From Gemmatales bacterium (GTDB lineage: Bacteria > Planctomycetota > Planctomycetia > Gemmatales > HRBIN36): a stretch of 37,426 nt of DNA. The stretch covers positions 1 to 37,426 of the forward strand of contig JANWVZ010000016.1 of assembly GCA_025056555.1 (NCBI GenBank), given 5' to 3'. Made by a program: the position numbers and the translations under genes. Every line of letters begins with the position of its first letter. Position 1 is the stretch's first letter. Shown one piece after another: positions 15,783-24,073 of the stretch. The notes under the pieces are model-generated. The model made no database searches and had not been told where the DNA came from. It saw only the letters and a list, made by a program, of their open reading frames with translations.

Positions 15783-16811
15783 ATGCCTCAGCGACGTGCC
15801 TTTACGCTGATCGAACTGCTCGTGGTGATAGCCATCATTGGTTTACTGATGGCGCTGCTGCTGCCTGCCGTGCAGCGAGTACGTGAGGCTTCCAATCGCA
15901 TGCGCTGTCAAAATAACCTGCGACAGCTGGGCATTGCCCTGCATAATCACGAACAGGCGGTAGGTGTGTTTCCCTCCGCATACTGGGTCAGACCTTGGCC
16001 ACCGGACCCCGCGGTTCCGGCAGGTCATTATCGCTGGTCCACCCTGGCGTTGCTGACTCCCTACTTGGAACAAACCAACGTCTATAACGCTCTCGACCTG
16101 AACGTGCCCTTGTTCGGTGGCCCGAATCAGAATCCTCCATTCAGCATCTTTCCGCAAAACCGCGCCCCAGTATCGCTTACTGTGCCTTTATTCTTGTGCC
16201 CAAGCGACATGTATAAGCAAGTACTGCCGGAGCGCGGTGCCGCGAATTACGTAGCCTGTGTGGGCAGCGGCACCAACGGAGGGCAGGCGATTGATCCGGG
16301 CGATGCCATCGCGGCACCGAACGGCGGGAATTGGGCACCCCCCGATGGCGTCTTCTACGCGAACTCGGCCATTCGCATCAGCGACATCTTCGACGGCACA
16401 AGCCAGACCGCCCTGATGTCCGAAACGCTTCTAGGGCCGGGTGGTCCGGACCTCACCGACCGGAATCAGGCAGATCCACGGACGACTTACATCAGTCTGG
16501 GAACCTCGCAAACATTGAGCAGCGCGACCTGTCAGTCGGCTACCCTGTTCCGCACCAATCGTCAATCCACCTGGGCTGATGGGGCTTATCCGACGGCACT
16601 GTATAATCACTGGTTCCAGCCGAATACCGGCGAATTTGACTGTTTGCGCCACTCTAATCCCGCCTGGAAAGCCGCCCGCAGCCGGCATACCGAGGGCGTG
16701 AATGTTCTCATGGGGGATTGCAGTATGCGTTTTGTCCGCAACACCGTGGATTTGAACACGTGGCGAGCCTTGGCCACTCGAGCAGGCAGCGAAGTGGTCG
16801 CCCTGCCGTGA
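15783..16811 (+). CDS. DUF1559 prepilin-like protein
   Basis: 342 residues. The N-terminus RRAFTLIELLVVIAIIGLL is a textbook type IV prepilin/pseudopilin cleavage and methylation motif, with processing expected before Phe7 and Glu at mature position 5. The rest is the DUF1559 domain (SBP_bac_10 superfamily), with NNLRQLGIALHNHE near residue 45 and the closing MGDCSMRFV...WRALATRAGSE motif. These proteins are hugely expanded in planctomycetes, where they are thought to be surface-exposed or pseudopilin-like; a precise role is unknown. AAGGAG lies seven bases before the ATG. No secretion-system gene is nearby. Confidence 0.94.
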   Translation: MPQRRAFTLIELLVVIAIIGLLMALLLPAVQRVREASNRMRCQNNLRQLGIALHNHEQAVGVFPSAYWVRPWPPDPAVPAGHYRWSTLALLTPYLEQTNVYNALDLNVPLFGGPNQNPPFSIFPQNRAPVSLTVPLFLCPSDMYKQVLPERGAANYVACVGSGTNGGQAIDPGDAIAAPNGGNWAPPDGVFYANSAIRISDIFDGTSQTALMSETLLGPGGPDLTDRNQADPRTTYISLGTSQTLSSATCQSATLFRTNRQSTWADGAYPTALYNHWFQPNTGEFDCLRHSNPAWKAARSRHTEGVNVLMGDCSMRFVRNTVDLNTWRALATRAGSEVVALP

Positions 16812-16973
16812 TAACAGTACGTTGGCTCGCACCTGACCCTTCAGCTTCTAGTCATAGACGGTCTTCTTGCTGCGAGAGAGCGGATGCGGCTCAGATTCAG
16901 TATTACCCTTCCACTCGATGACGCTTGCCGCCACTTTATCGCAGTTGCTACGACAATAGAAGATGCGGCTGTC

Positions 16974-18170
16974 TTACCTGCGGCAAGCCGGATGATAGAG
17001 CGATAACCAAGAGCCTCCCTGCCGGGAGCTGGCAACGCATTGGGTGATGAAATTCATGCCATCTACGCCGTCGTAAACATTTGGATAGAGGGTGTCTTTC
17101 GCGTCCACCTTCTGCCCGGTGGCACGCTTGATCATGTCGTCATATGCGGCCGTATAAATGTTCGCAAATGCCTCGATAAAGGCTTCCGGGTGACCTGAGG
17201 GTAATCGGCAACTGCGTTTCGCCACTTCACTGGTGAACGGGGCATTAGGGTCGCGCGTGTACAGACGGTGAGGCTGACCGTTGACCTTGAACCACATCTT
17301 ATTGGGTTCTTCCTGGTGCCATTCGAGGGAGGCTTTCGTGCCGTCAATTTCAATCCAGAGATCGTTCTCCCGTCCGTGGGAGATTTGCGAAGCAGTTACC
17401 GTGCCCAAGGCGCCATTGCGGTACTGAATAATGCAAGTGCCATAGTCATCCAAAGGACGGCCGGACTCGAAAATTTTGAGCGTACAGGAAACTTTCTCCG
17501 GCAGCAACCCCGTGATATAACGCCCGAGGTTGTACGCATGGGTGCCGATGTCACCGAAACAACCCGCTGCACCACTTCGCGCCGGATCAGTACGCCAACT
17601 AGCCTGCTTTTGTCCTTGCAATTCCAAGCGCGTCCGCAACCAGCCCTGAATGTAGAACGCGCGGATGGCCTGAATCTCTCCAAGTTCACCATTGCGCACC
17701 ATCTCGCGGGCCTGCCGTACCAGGGGATACCCAGTGTAATTGTGGGTCAGTGCAAACACGATACCCGTACGTTCGACGATGCGGGCCAATTCCTCTGCTT
17801 GCTCCAGAGTGAGTGTCATGGGCTTGTCGCAAATAACGTTGAAGCCAGCTTCCGCGAAGGCTTTTGCTATCTCGAAATGGGTATGGTTAGGCGTGGCGAT
17901 GGCGACGAAATCAATTCGCTGGTCCGGAGGCAGCTTGCTTTCCTTCTCCACCATTTCCTGGTATGAACCGTAAGCACGTTCCGGTGGAATGTCATAATCC
18001 GGCGCAGAAGCCTTGGCCCGCGCAGGATCGGACGAGAGCGCACCCGCGACGAGCACAGCTCGATTATCCAAGATGGCGGCCATGGCATGCACGCGACCGA
18101 TAAAAGCGCCCTGTCCTCCACCGACCAGTCCCATGCGCAGTTTGCGGTTCAAAGGTGCATTCACGCCCAT
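16974..18170 (-). CDS. Gfo/Idh/MocA-family oxidoreductase
   Basis: 398 residues from the ATG at 18170, which has GAGGAG eight bases upstream; a frame extending to 18248 lacks a better site. The N-terminal Rossmann domain has [12 protein letters not shown] (about residues 12-23) for NAD(P) binding and the family ICDKPM motif (usually EKP) near residue 115, then the C-terminal alpha/beta substrate domain with [19 protein letters not shown] and its histidine. There is no export signal, so it should be cytoplasmic. Members oxidise or reduce sugars, inositols or cyclic polyols. The substrate is not determinable. Downstream of its TAA the same frame stays open for 41 codons with a CxxxC (see findings). 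Confidence 0.92.
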   Translation of the reverse strand: MGVNAPLNRKLRMGLVGGGQGAFIGRVHAMAAILDNRAVLVAGALSSDPARAKASAPDYDIPPERAYGSYQEMVEKESKLPPDQRIDFVAIATPNHTHFEIAKAFAEAGFNVICDKPMTLTLEQAEELARIVERTGIVFALTHNYTGYPLVRQAREMVRNGELGEIQAIRAFYIQGWLRTRLELQGQKQASWRTDPARSGAAGCFGDIGTHAYNLGRYITGLLPEKVSCTLKIFESGRPLDDYGTCIIQYRNGALGTVTASQISHGRENDLWIEIDGTKASLEWHQEEPNKMWFKVNGQPHRLYTRDPNAPFTSEVAKRSCRLPSGHPEAFIEAFANIYTAAYDDMIKRATGQKVDAKDTLYPNVYDGVDGMNFITQCVASSRQGGSWLSLYHPACRR

Positions 18171-18415
18171 GCGGTTATCTCCTCGCCATGACTTTGGTGA
18201 TGCACGACCCACAGCCCGTCCCAGGCCGCATTGACAGATGCGATGCACGTTGTATGCAGGAACGCAGGTCCTGGCCAGGAGATTTTCTTACCCGCCAGCC
18301 TCTGCCTGCACCAAACCCACTGCCAAACGTGATTGGCCGACGCTTGGGTATTCGTGGTTGAGGGGCAGCGCACCCGGCTTTCCCACAGACAACTTTATCA
18401 ACAGGAATCTATGCC
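18171..18415. promoter_or_regulatory. Divergent promoter region with -35 hexamer and palindrome
   Basis: This 245-base region separates the leftward oxidoreductase from the rightward ICMT-like gene. A consensus TTGACA at 18231-18236 reads rightward, but the best -10 at 16-17 bases (TATGCA) is poor. A perfect 12-bp palindrome, TCCTGGCCAGGA, lies at 18269-18280 and could be an operator. No coding frame here is convincing. Confidence 0.3.
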
Positions 18416-19114
18416 ATGACCCTGCTTTCGTGGCTGGTGCTGGTGTCGGGAATGCTTACCTGGTACGGCCTGGCCTCCCGCATGCGCCGAGCTTTCCGTT
18501 ATGCCGATCGCTGGACGCCTGCTAAGACCCTCCTGGTGCTCAGTGGTTGGTTTTGCACCTTAGTGCAGCTCAGTGTCCTTGTTTACCTGGGTCCGTCCAC
18601 ATGGTGGCAGGCTGCCCTGGCCATAACGCTTTATGTGAGCGCTTATGCTCTTTTCCGCGCCGCTCTACGAAGTCATGGCCGTGATAAACCGGCTTTCGTG
18701 TTCACCGAAGCAGCGCCCAGTTCCTTCCGCATGAACGGCCCTTATCGGTACATTCGCCACCCCTTGTATGCCGCCTACCTGCTGGCCTGGTCTGCACCTC
18801 CCCTGGCTACGAGCCGACTGGAGTTATGGCTCTTGACCGCGTGGATGGCCTTACTTTACACGGTCGCGGCCTGGCGCGAGGAATGCGCCTTCGCGCGTAG
18901 TCCTTATGCCGCTCAGTATCAGCAGTATCGTCAGCAAGCGGGGATGTTTTGGCCACGAATCCGCACTTTAGTGAAAGATTTACTGTTTCGGGATCGCTCG
19001 CCTGGTTCGGTTTCCAAAGGCACGGATAACCCGCTTCCAACTGCCGAAATACTTGATACGTGCAACTGCGTCTCCGCACCCCTTAGTGGTTCCCATCGTA
19101 GTACCGCCGCTTAG
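18416..19114 (+). CDS. Isoprenylcysteine carboxyl methyltransferase-like membrane methyltransferase
   Basis: 232 residues with about five hydrophobic segments. The C-terminal half has the ICMT/phospholipid-methyltransferase signature GPYRYIRHPLYAAYLL (about residues 105-120) and a later REE...PYAAQYQQYRQQ motif that shapes the SAM site. The family uses SAM to methylate lipids or isoprenoid groups in the membrane. Bacteria lack CaaX-prenylated proteins, so the bacterial substrate is unknown; isoprenoid or lipid methylation is likely. The ATG at 18416 has CAGGA about ten bases upstream. The last ~45 residues are a hydrophilic extension without recognised features. Confidence 0.83.
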   Translation: MTLLSWLVLVSGMLTWYGLASRMRRAFRYADRWTPAKTLLVLSGWFCTLVQLSVLVYLGPSTWWQAALAITLYVSAYALFRAALRSHGRDKPAFVFTEAAPSSFRMNGPYRYIRHPLYAAYLLAWSAPPLATSRLELWLLTAWMALLYTVAAWREECAFARSPYAAQYQQYRQQAGMFWPRIRTLVKDLLFRDRSPGSVSKGTDNPLPTAEILDTCNCVSAPLSGSHRSTAA

Positions 19115-19421
19115 TTCAAGGTCAGGCCTATCCCCGTACCATCCTCTCGCGCGATGCTTGTGTGAGCATTACTATCATCTCTTGCCTGCCAGCTGGTTTA
19201 GTCATCTATGGATAAGAGATGACATAACACGCAGTAAAGTTTTCCTTTGCTATTGCGATCCTCTACCCCGCTGCCTCATTCCTGGCCATTATCGAACCGC
19301 AATATAGACCCTGATGGCGGCCAGGTTCCCACGCGGGCCCCGTTGGGGCACCTCAGCTGTCGCCTGGCACCTGATAACGTAAACACCTAGGATACCTGTC
19401 GGATGTGTTCAGCTGACTGAG
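19115..19421. other. Convergent intergenic region with long inverted repeat
   Basis: A 307-base gap between two convergent genes. TCATCTCTT (19175-19183) pairs perfectly with AAGAGATGA (19214-19222) across a 30-base loop, and TCATCT also recurs inside the loop at 19202-19207. A second small hairpin, GCCCC-GTT-GGGGC, lies at 19337-19349. Neither has a strong T-run, but this is where transcripts from both sides should end. I see no gene. Confidence 0.4.
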
Positions 19422-22406
19422 TCAGTTGTTCCGCTTATAACGCACCCACATAGGCGAACTCCACGCCAGTTCACCGTCTTCCTGCAACACGCGGAAATAA
19501 TAATAATGCCAGGGCTTCTCGGGCTTGGCATCGGTCCAGGTAAATTGATGCCTATCGGATTTACCCCCAGCAATACTGGCCACAACCTGGCTATCTCGAA
19601 GCACATCCACCTGCTTGATGTTCGCGGTGCCCTGGACGAACACCTGGAATACAGGAGGTTGTAAGGCTTCCCATTCATCGCCCATCGTATAGGGGCCGGC
19701 GCGGACATCGAGGATTATATCGTCCGTGGCGGCGTAACAATGGCGTTTCCGGGCGGCATCCAGCAGGGCTTCACGATCCTGTCGCTCGGCTAAGGCGATA
19801 AAGTATGAGATATGCGTGGACCAGTGATCACTGGATGCCTGAAAGCCGAGACGATAGCCTTTCGCCAAGGCATGATGGATATAGCCGCTCGGTTGCCAGC
19901 CTCCGATCTGGGGCGGAAACTTCCCCGACTTCGGATCGTAGCCAGCGCGGGGACAATCAGGATATTCATAATTCATACGGTCGCCCTGGTAGATTTCTAC
20001 TATCGGTTCCACCAACGGATCATGATCACGCCAATCGGTGCCCATATTAGTGGCGGAAGTGTGTGAAGCGCAGATACCGCCGAGTTCCCGCAAATAAAGG
20101 TAAAGCATTTTTGTGTCGTCGGCATGAACATTGGCGACGCGCTTGTCGGGATCAGGTTCGTGCAGGCGGGGCAAGGTCATCACGCCCCGTTTAGCAAATA
20201 GAACGTTACGATGTCCATGCGGATAGGCCACACTGCGCTCGTAACTGAACATCGGTATAAACACGCCGCGAAGGTGATACGCATCGGTGAATTTCTGCGT
20301 CAGCCACCAGGTATATTCTCGCCCCGCGCCATTATCGTGATCGCCATTACCAATCCAATCCAGCATTGCCGCGTCTATGGCATAGCGGAACATATCTTCC
20401 AAACAGCCATCCGGACCACCATCCCAGGAAATCTCAGTGTGCCGATGGAACTCTCCCCGCAGCAGATAATAAATCTTGCCACCCACCCGCACCCGATAGT
20501 CGCGAATTCTGCGCACCACAGCCTGTTCTTTTTCTGCCGCCGCTAAGTCCTTCTTTCCGGGAACCCGCTCGCGAAGCTGCGGCGCCATCCCTGTTCCTGG
20601 CAGGTCTATATAGTTGAAGTAAAGATCAAAACCGATCTTTTCAGGCGTGGTATAGCGGCCGTCGGTATTATGCAGGATCAGCAACCCGCCCGAAGCATGC
20701 GGCAATAACACGGGGCGGCTGTCCATAATGTTGCAGGAATGATGTAACTCCACAGGTTCAGACCAGACGTTTCCCAGATAGCATCTCAGGAAAGAGAGCC
20801 AATACGAACCGGGATGAGTGGAGTAACGGGTACCGAATTTCTGACGGTAACTGAGCCAGAGCCGGCCTTTGCCGTCCAAGCCCAAGCGCGGATGGCTGTA
20901 ACGGGGTGAGCGTTCAAACCGCACTGCGGCAAGGGCCTCATAGGGCATCTTCGGTGGTTCCACCTGAGAAGCAGGGAGCTCTGCTTGCGGCTCTGACAGT
21001 TTGCCATTCTGCCAACAGACTACGCGCACACTGCGCGAGCCATATAAGGGTTGGCCTTCGGTATCAAAAGCACCGAAATCCTTGCCCCAGAGTTCCGTTC
21101 CCTCTTCGTAGGCAATCCATAAACGACCCATTTCATCCCAGACTATGCTGGGCCGCGCTTCAAACTTAGGCGACGTCGCTATCGGATGGAAACTGATCTT
21201 AGCCCCCTCGAGAATTGCGACATAAACATCATAATCTCCATGGTAAATATCGAAAGCGATGGCCACGCGACCGTCAGCGGAAGCGGCCAGAGCAGGAGAC
21301 CACTGATTGGCAGCACCAGTGGTGCCGAGCCGTCCGGACTGAATCACCTTACCGCTCTCGATGGTGCAAAAGCAGATCGTTGCTTTCCCAGTGTGCGACC
21401 AACTCTGCCAGGCAACCCAGATGCGTCCCTGTTGGTCTGTGCAAGCCACCGGACCCAGGTCGGGACCTGGGCTGTCTTCTGAGATGAGCATTTCTGGTCC
21501 TAACCGTGGCGAGTCATCGGACTTAGTGGCGGGCTCAATTTGCCGCAGGTAAATGTCGAAATTACCCTGGCGTTGGGCGCTATAGAAAACAAAGACACGT
21601 CCATCCTTAGCTGCAGCGATGGCGCACCGGACCAAGTCTTCTTGGGAGTTCGTGACCGCTATCGGTGCCGACCATTTTCCTTGGCGATAGTAACGGACGA
21701 AGAGCTGATCGGCAAATTCTGGCTGATAAAAACGTCGGAAGTCTGTTGGCTGTTCCTTGAGGTCAGCGGCTTCAACCTGTCGAGTGGGATCGCGCAACTT
21801 ATAAGCGGTATAGGCGAGCCATAATGTACCATCGGGAGCGTAGCACGCAGCGGGAAAGTCCTCCTCCGAAGGCTCGGTAACGGCAGGGCGAGCGGTGCTT
21901 ACTAGACGGACTACAGCGGCCTTATCCCAAAGATAAACATGTTGGCCAGCCAAGACTTCGGTCAGACGCACGAGCTGCTTCTGTGGCTGGCGACCGGGGA
22001 CCTCGATGTGCAGGGCAGCATCGGGCCGCAACTCAGTCACATGTAACACGATGCCGACGCTCTCTATGCCTTCCAGTCGGGCGACTGCGGGTTGAGCTTT
22101 CGGGAGGCGAATGGGGCGGCGCGAGCGCACTGTCCAGCCATCACCTTGTATAGCGTCGGTGTCCCGGAAACGGTAACCTTCTCGGTGGACAATCCGGCCT
22201 CCGTGGAGTTGTACTCGACCCGACCAATCGCTCGGTTCAGTGTCGGTCAATCCCATTTCTAACAAAACGGCTGTCGCAGGTGCAGATTCCTGACACGCCT
22301 TGGCCCAGTGAAGCAGCAATAGTCCTTGAGGTTTCGGCTGTGCCAACACAAGCAGCAGACCCAAAAGGCTCACACTGCATACGCCCAGCACGCACTTGCG
22401 GATCAT
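19422..22406 (-). CDS. Exported DUF3604 protein with N-terminal beta-propeller
   Basis: 994 residues. An N-terminal signal peptide (Met-Ile-Arg-Lys-Cys-Val-Leu...) directs export. Residues ~180-620 form a propeller-like region with repeated 'DGRVFVFYSAQRQGNFDIYL' and 'WVAWQSW' blades, as in sialidase/TolB-like folds. From about 645 comes the DUF3604 domain, a PHP-like metal-dependent hydrolase, with GEFHRHTEISWDG (HxH metal ligands), GNGDHDNG and a later HTSATNMGTDW. The C-terminus is an immunoglobulin-like strand region ending in SSPMWVRYKRNN. The substrate is unknown; DUF3604 proteins are often beside sulfatases, but none is here. AGGGGG precedes the ATG. It lies 334 bases downstream of the DUF3500 gene on the same strand. 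Confidence 0.87.
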   Translation of the reverse strand: MIRKCVLGVCSVSLLGLLLVLAQPKPQGLLLLHWAKACQESAPATAVLLEMGLTDTEPSDWSGRVQLHGGRIVHREGYRFRDTDAIQGDGWTVRSRRPIRLPKAQPAVARLEGIESVGIVLHVTELRPDAALHIEVPGRQPQKQLVRLTEVLAGQHVYLWDKAAVVRLVSTARPAVTEPSEEDFPAACYAPDGTLWLAYTAYKLRDPTRQVEAADLKEQPTDFRRFYQPEFADQLFVRYYRQGKWSAPIAVTNSQEDLVRCAIAAAKDGRVFVFYSAQRQGNFDIYLRQIEPATKSDDSPRLGPEMLISEDSPGPDLGPVACTDQQGRIWVAWQSWSHTGKATICFCTIESGKVIQSGRLGTTGAANQWSPALAASADGRVAIAFDIYHGDYDVYVAILEGAKISFHPIATSPKFEARPSIVWDEMGRLWIAYEEGTELWGKDFGAFDTEGQPLYGSRSVRVVCWQNGKLSEPQAELPASQVEPPKMPYEALAAVRFERSPRYSHPRLGLDGKGRLWLSYRQKFGTRYSTHPGSYWLSFLRCYLGNVWSEPVELHHSCNIMDSRPVLLPHASGGLLILHNTDGRYTTPEKIGFDLYFNYIDLPGTGMAPQLRERVPGKKDLAAAEKEQAVVRRIRDYRVRVGGKIYYLLRGEFHRHTEISWDGGPDGCLEDMFRYAIDAAMLDWIGNGDHDNGAGREYTWWLTQKFTDAYHLRGVFIPMFSYERSVAYPHGHRNVLFAKRGVMTLPRLHEPDPDKRVANVHADDTKMLYLYLRELGGICASHTSATNMGTDWRDHDPLVEPIVEIYQGDRMNYEYPDCPRAGYDPKSGKFPPQIGGWQPSGYIHHALAKGYRLGFQASSDHWSTHISYFIALAERQDREALLDAARKRHCYAATDDIILDVRAGPYTMGDEWEALQPPVFQVFVQGTANIKQVDVLRDSQVVASIAGGKSDRHQFTWTDAKPEKPWHYYYFRVLQEDGELAWSSPMWVRYKRNN

Positions 22407-22740
22407 TGTCGTGCCCCCTGGTGGTGTGAAACCAACCTACTATAAGAGTTAACGATTTCTTTCGGAAAAGGTAGTGTTCGAACAGCTGGTAACCAGGCGT
22501 GCGCCAACTACCCCAGCCCAGGGCGGTCACTGGATTTACGCATTTATTGAGCGGTTCGACGACGTTAATTATTGACGAAAAAATGTGTCCCCTCCGATGT
22601 CCGCGTTTTCGGAGGAGTTACTCTGCAAGCGAACCATAAAATAGTTGCCCCGTCGGATACGGTTTCACCGACCGCCGGGGATTGATGCGAAAAGTCCGAC
22701 GAAGAGGCCGATAAAGGTTTGCAGTATTCTTAGGACGCGC
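22407..22740. other. Structured gap between DUF3500 and DUF3604 genes
   Basis: A 334-base gap between two leftward genes with no coding frame I can support. It holds an inverted repeat CGTCGGA (22651-22657) / TCCGACG (22695-22701) that encloses a small hairpin CGGT-TTC-ACCG (22660-22670), and further left a second stem with a T-run, listed separately. The gap suggests the two genes are separate transcription units. Confidence 0.4.
22578..22615 (-). terminator. Possible intrinsic terminator after the DUF3500 gene
   Basis: On the minus strand CCTCCGA and TCGGAGG (22615-22609 and 22597-22591) pair perfectly over seven bases with an 11-base loop. Seven bases later comes TTTTTT (22583-22578). The spacing between stem and T-run is longer than usual, so the call is weak. 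Confidence 0.33.
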
Positions 22741-23808
22741 CTAGCCGCGAGCGTTCAACGGAACACTGGGATCGTCGGCGACGTTAATCCAAATGTGGAC
22801 ATGAGGCGTGCCACGGAAGTACCAGACGAAGGCCGGGCCTTCGAGTCGCCAGTTATCCCATTCCCCATCGTCGCCGAGGTCGCCTTCCTTGTAGAAGGCC
22901 AGGTGGCATTTATCCAGCCCGCCATGCTTCTTGAGGCATTCCATAACTTCGTCCTGGTCTTCCTTACGATAGGGTTCCAATAGGCTGCGAAGGACAACTT
23001 CCAGCTGGGCTTTCTGGTCACGGCTGAGCTCGGAACATGGGATGCCGGGGAATTTTCCGCCTGGTCCCTGGAAAGGCACGCGCGATTCCGGTGGTCGGCG
23101 ATCTACCAGCGCAAGCTTCTTCTGGCGATCATCAAGCATCTGATAAACCTTGTTGGCTTCCACTGCTTGATGCCAGAACACGTTGCCCGGGTGGCCTGGC
23201 TTTTCATTGAAACCACTGGCGGCATGACCGTGAAAGATCGGCCCACCAAACGCCACATGTTCTTCGCTGTTGCCGTCGCAGCGTATAGTCAAATGCCGCC
23301 CGGTCATGACGAACATGAACTTCTCCTCACCGGGCCGACCGAAAATCGCAATGTTCTGATCCGAGCCCCAGGGGCGACCGCCGGTATCATCGCGCAGTTG
23401 TTTGTCAATCTTTTCGACCCAATCGGAATTGAAGATGTTACAGAAAATCTTGCGAATGATGTCGCGCTGCTCTGCAGTAAAGAACTCGCTGGCAATGGAA
23501 GGACGCGTGATGTGCCAGTTGTTGGATACGTGAGTGCGGAGCAAACCTCGCTGCGGATCCTTATAGTCCCAGGGGAAGCAGACGACTTTCTTCTGTTCAG
23601 GCGTGAGTTTTTCATAAAGCACCTTGACCAGGGACTCGGCAGCGCTTGTGGGTTTGGGGGCTGCCTGCACCTTGGGCACAGCAAAGCCCTCGAGGCTGAC
23701 TACGGTAGCCGTGGCTAAGCTGGCTTGCCAGAGAAAATCTCGGCGACTCAGTTCGCCGTTCTCCCAAGCCTCGCAATCCGGGCACACGATTCGCTTCTCG
23801 GCGGCCAT
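22741..23808 (-). CDS. Tat-exported DUF3500 protein
   Basis: 355 residues. The N-terminus carries a twin-arginine signal, SRRDFLWQASLATATVV, with a short cysteine pair (CPDCEAW) before it and a probable cleavage site after KVQAAP near residue 50. The remainder matches DUF3500, with PEQKKVVCFPWDYKDPQR, FGGPIFHGHAA (a histidine-rich stretch that could bind a metal) and the closing GTPHVHIWINVADDPS. The function of DUF3500 is unknown; Tat export implies the protein folds, perhaps with a cofactor, before crossing the inner membrane. GGAGGAGGT lies six bases before the ATG, one of the strongest ribosome sites in the window. Confidence 0.9.
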   Translation of the reverse strand: MAAEKRIVCPDCEAWENGELSRRDFLWQASLATATVVSLEGFAVPKVQAAPKPTSAAESLVKVLYEKLTPEQKKVVCFPWDYKDPQRGLLRTHVSNNWHITRPSIASEFFTAEQRDIIRKIFCNIFNSDWVEKIDKQLRDDTGGRPWGSDQNIAIFGRPGEEKFMFVMTGRHLTIRCDGNSEEHVAFGGPIFHGHAASGFNEKPGHPGNVFWHQAVEANKVYQMLDDRQKKLALVDRRPPESRVPFQGPGGKFPGIPCSELSRDQKAQLEVVLRSLLEPYRKEDQDEVMECLKKHGGLDKCHLAFYKEGDLGDDGEWDNWRLEGPAFVWYFRGTPHVHIWINVADDPSVPLNARG

Positions 23809-24033
23809 GATGCACCTCCTCCTGATTTTGAAAACCGAATAGCGGGCACGTATTGGCTGATTCTCTTCACGATGCCCACCGAGTAGTGCCTATCTTAGTG
23901 GGCGCATGGTTCCAGTTTATTCCGAGCTAAAAGAAAATCTAGCCAGCTGATTATGAGAAATTGCTGAAGACCTGGTCTGGTATATTTGCAGCCTGGGAGA
24001 GGAAAACTGCTCAAACTTGTGAAAGACTTGGGC

Positions 24034-24062
24034 TTGTAGAGAATCACGGGATAGTTTATAAT
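24034..24062 (+). promoter_or_regulatory. Candidate promoter almost abutting the sensor gene start
   Basis: TATAAT at 24057-24062 is a perfect -10 consensus. TTGTAG at 24034-24039, 17 bases upstream, matches the first three -35 bases. Transcription would begin within a few bases of the ATG at 24074, which lacks a proper ribosome site, suggesting a leaderless message or a later start codon. Confidence 0.42.
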
Positions 24063-24073
24063 TCCACGGAAGA

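Noticed and set aside
16841-17035. 64-codon leftward frame overlapping the oxidoreductase C-terminus
   Set aside because: Alanine/serine/arginine-rich frame-shifted shadow; the in-frame continuation after the TAA is the only reading there with balanced composition.
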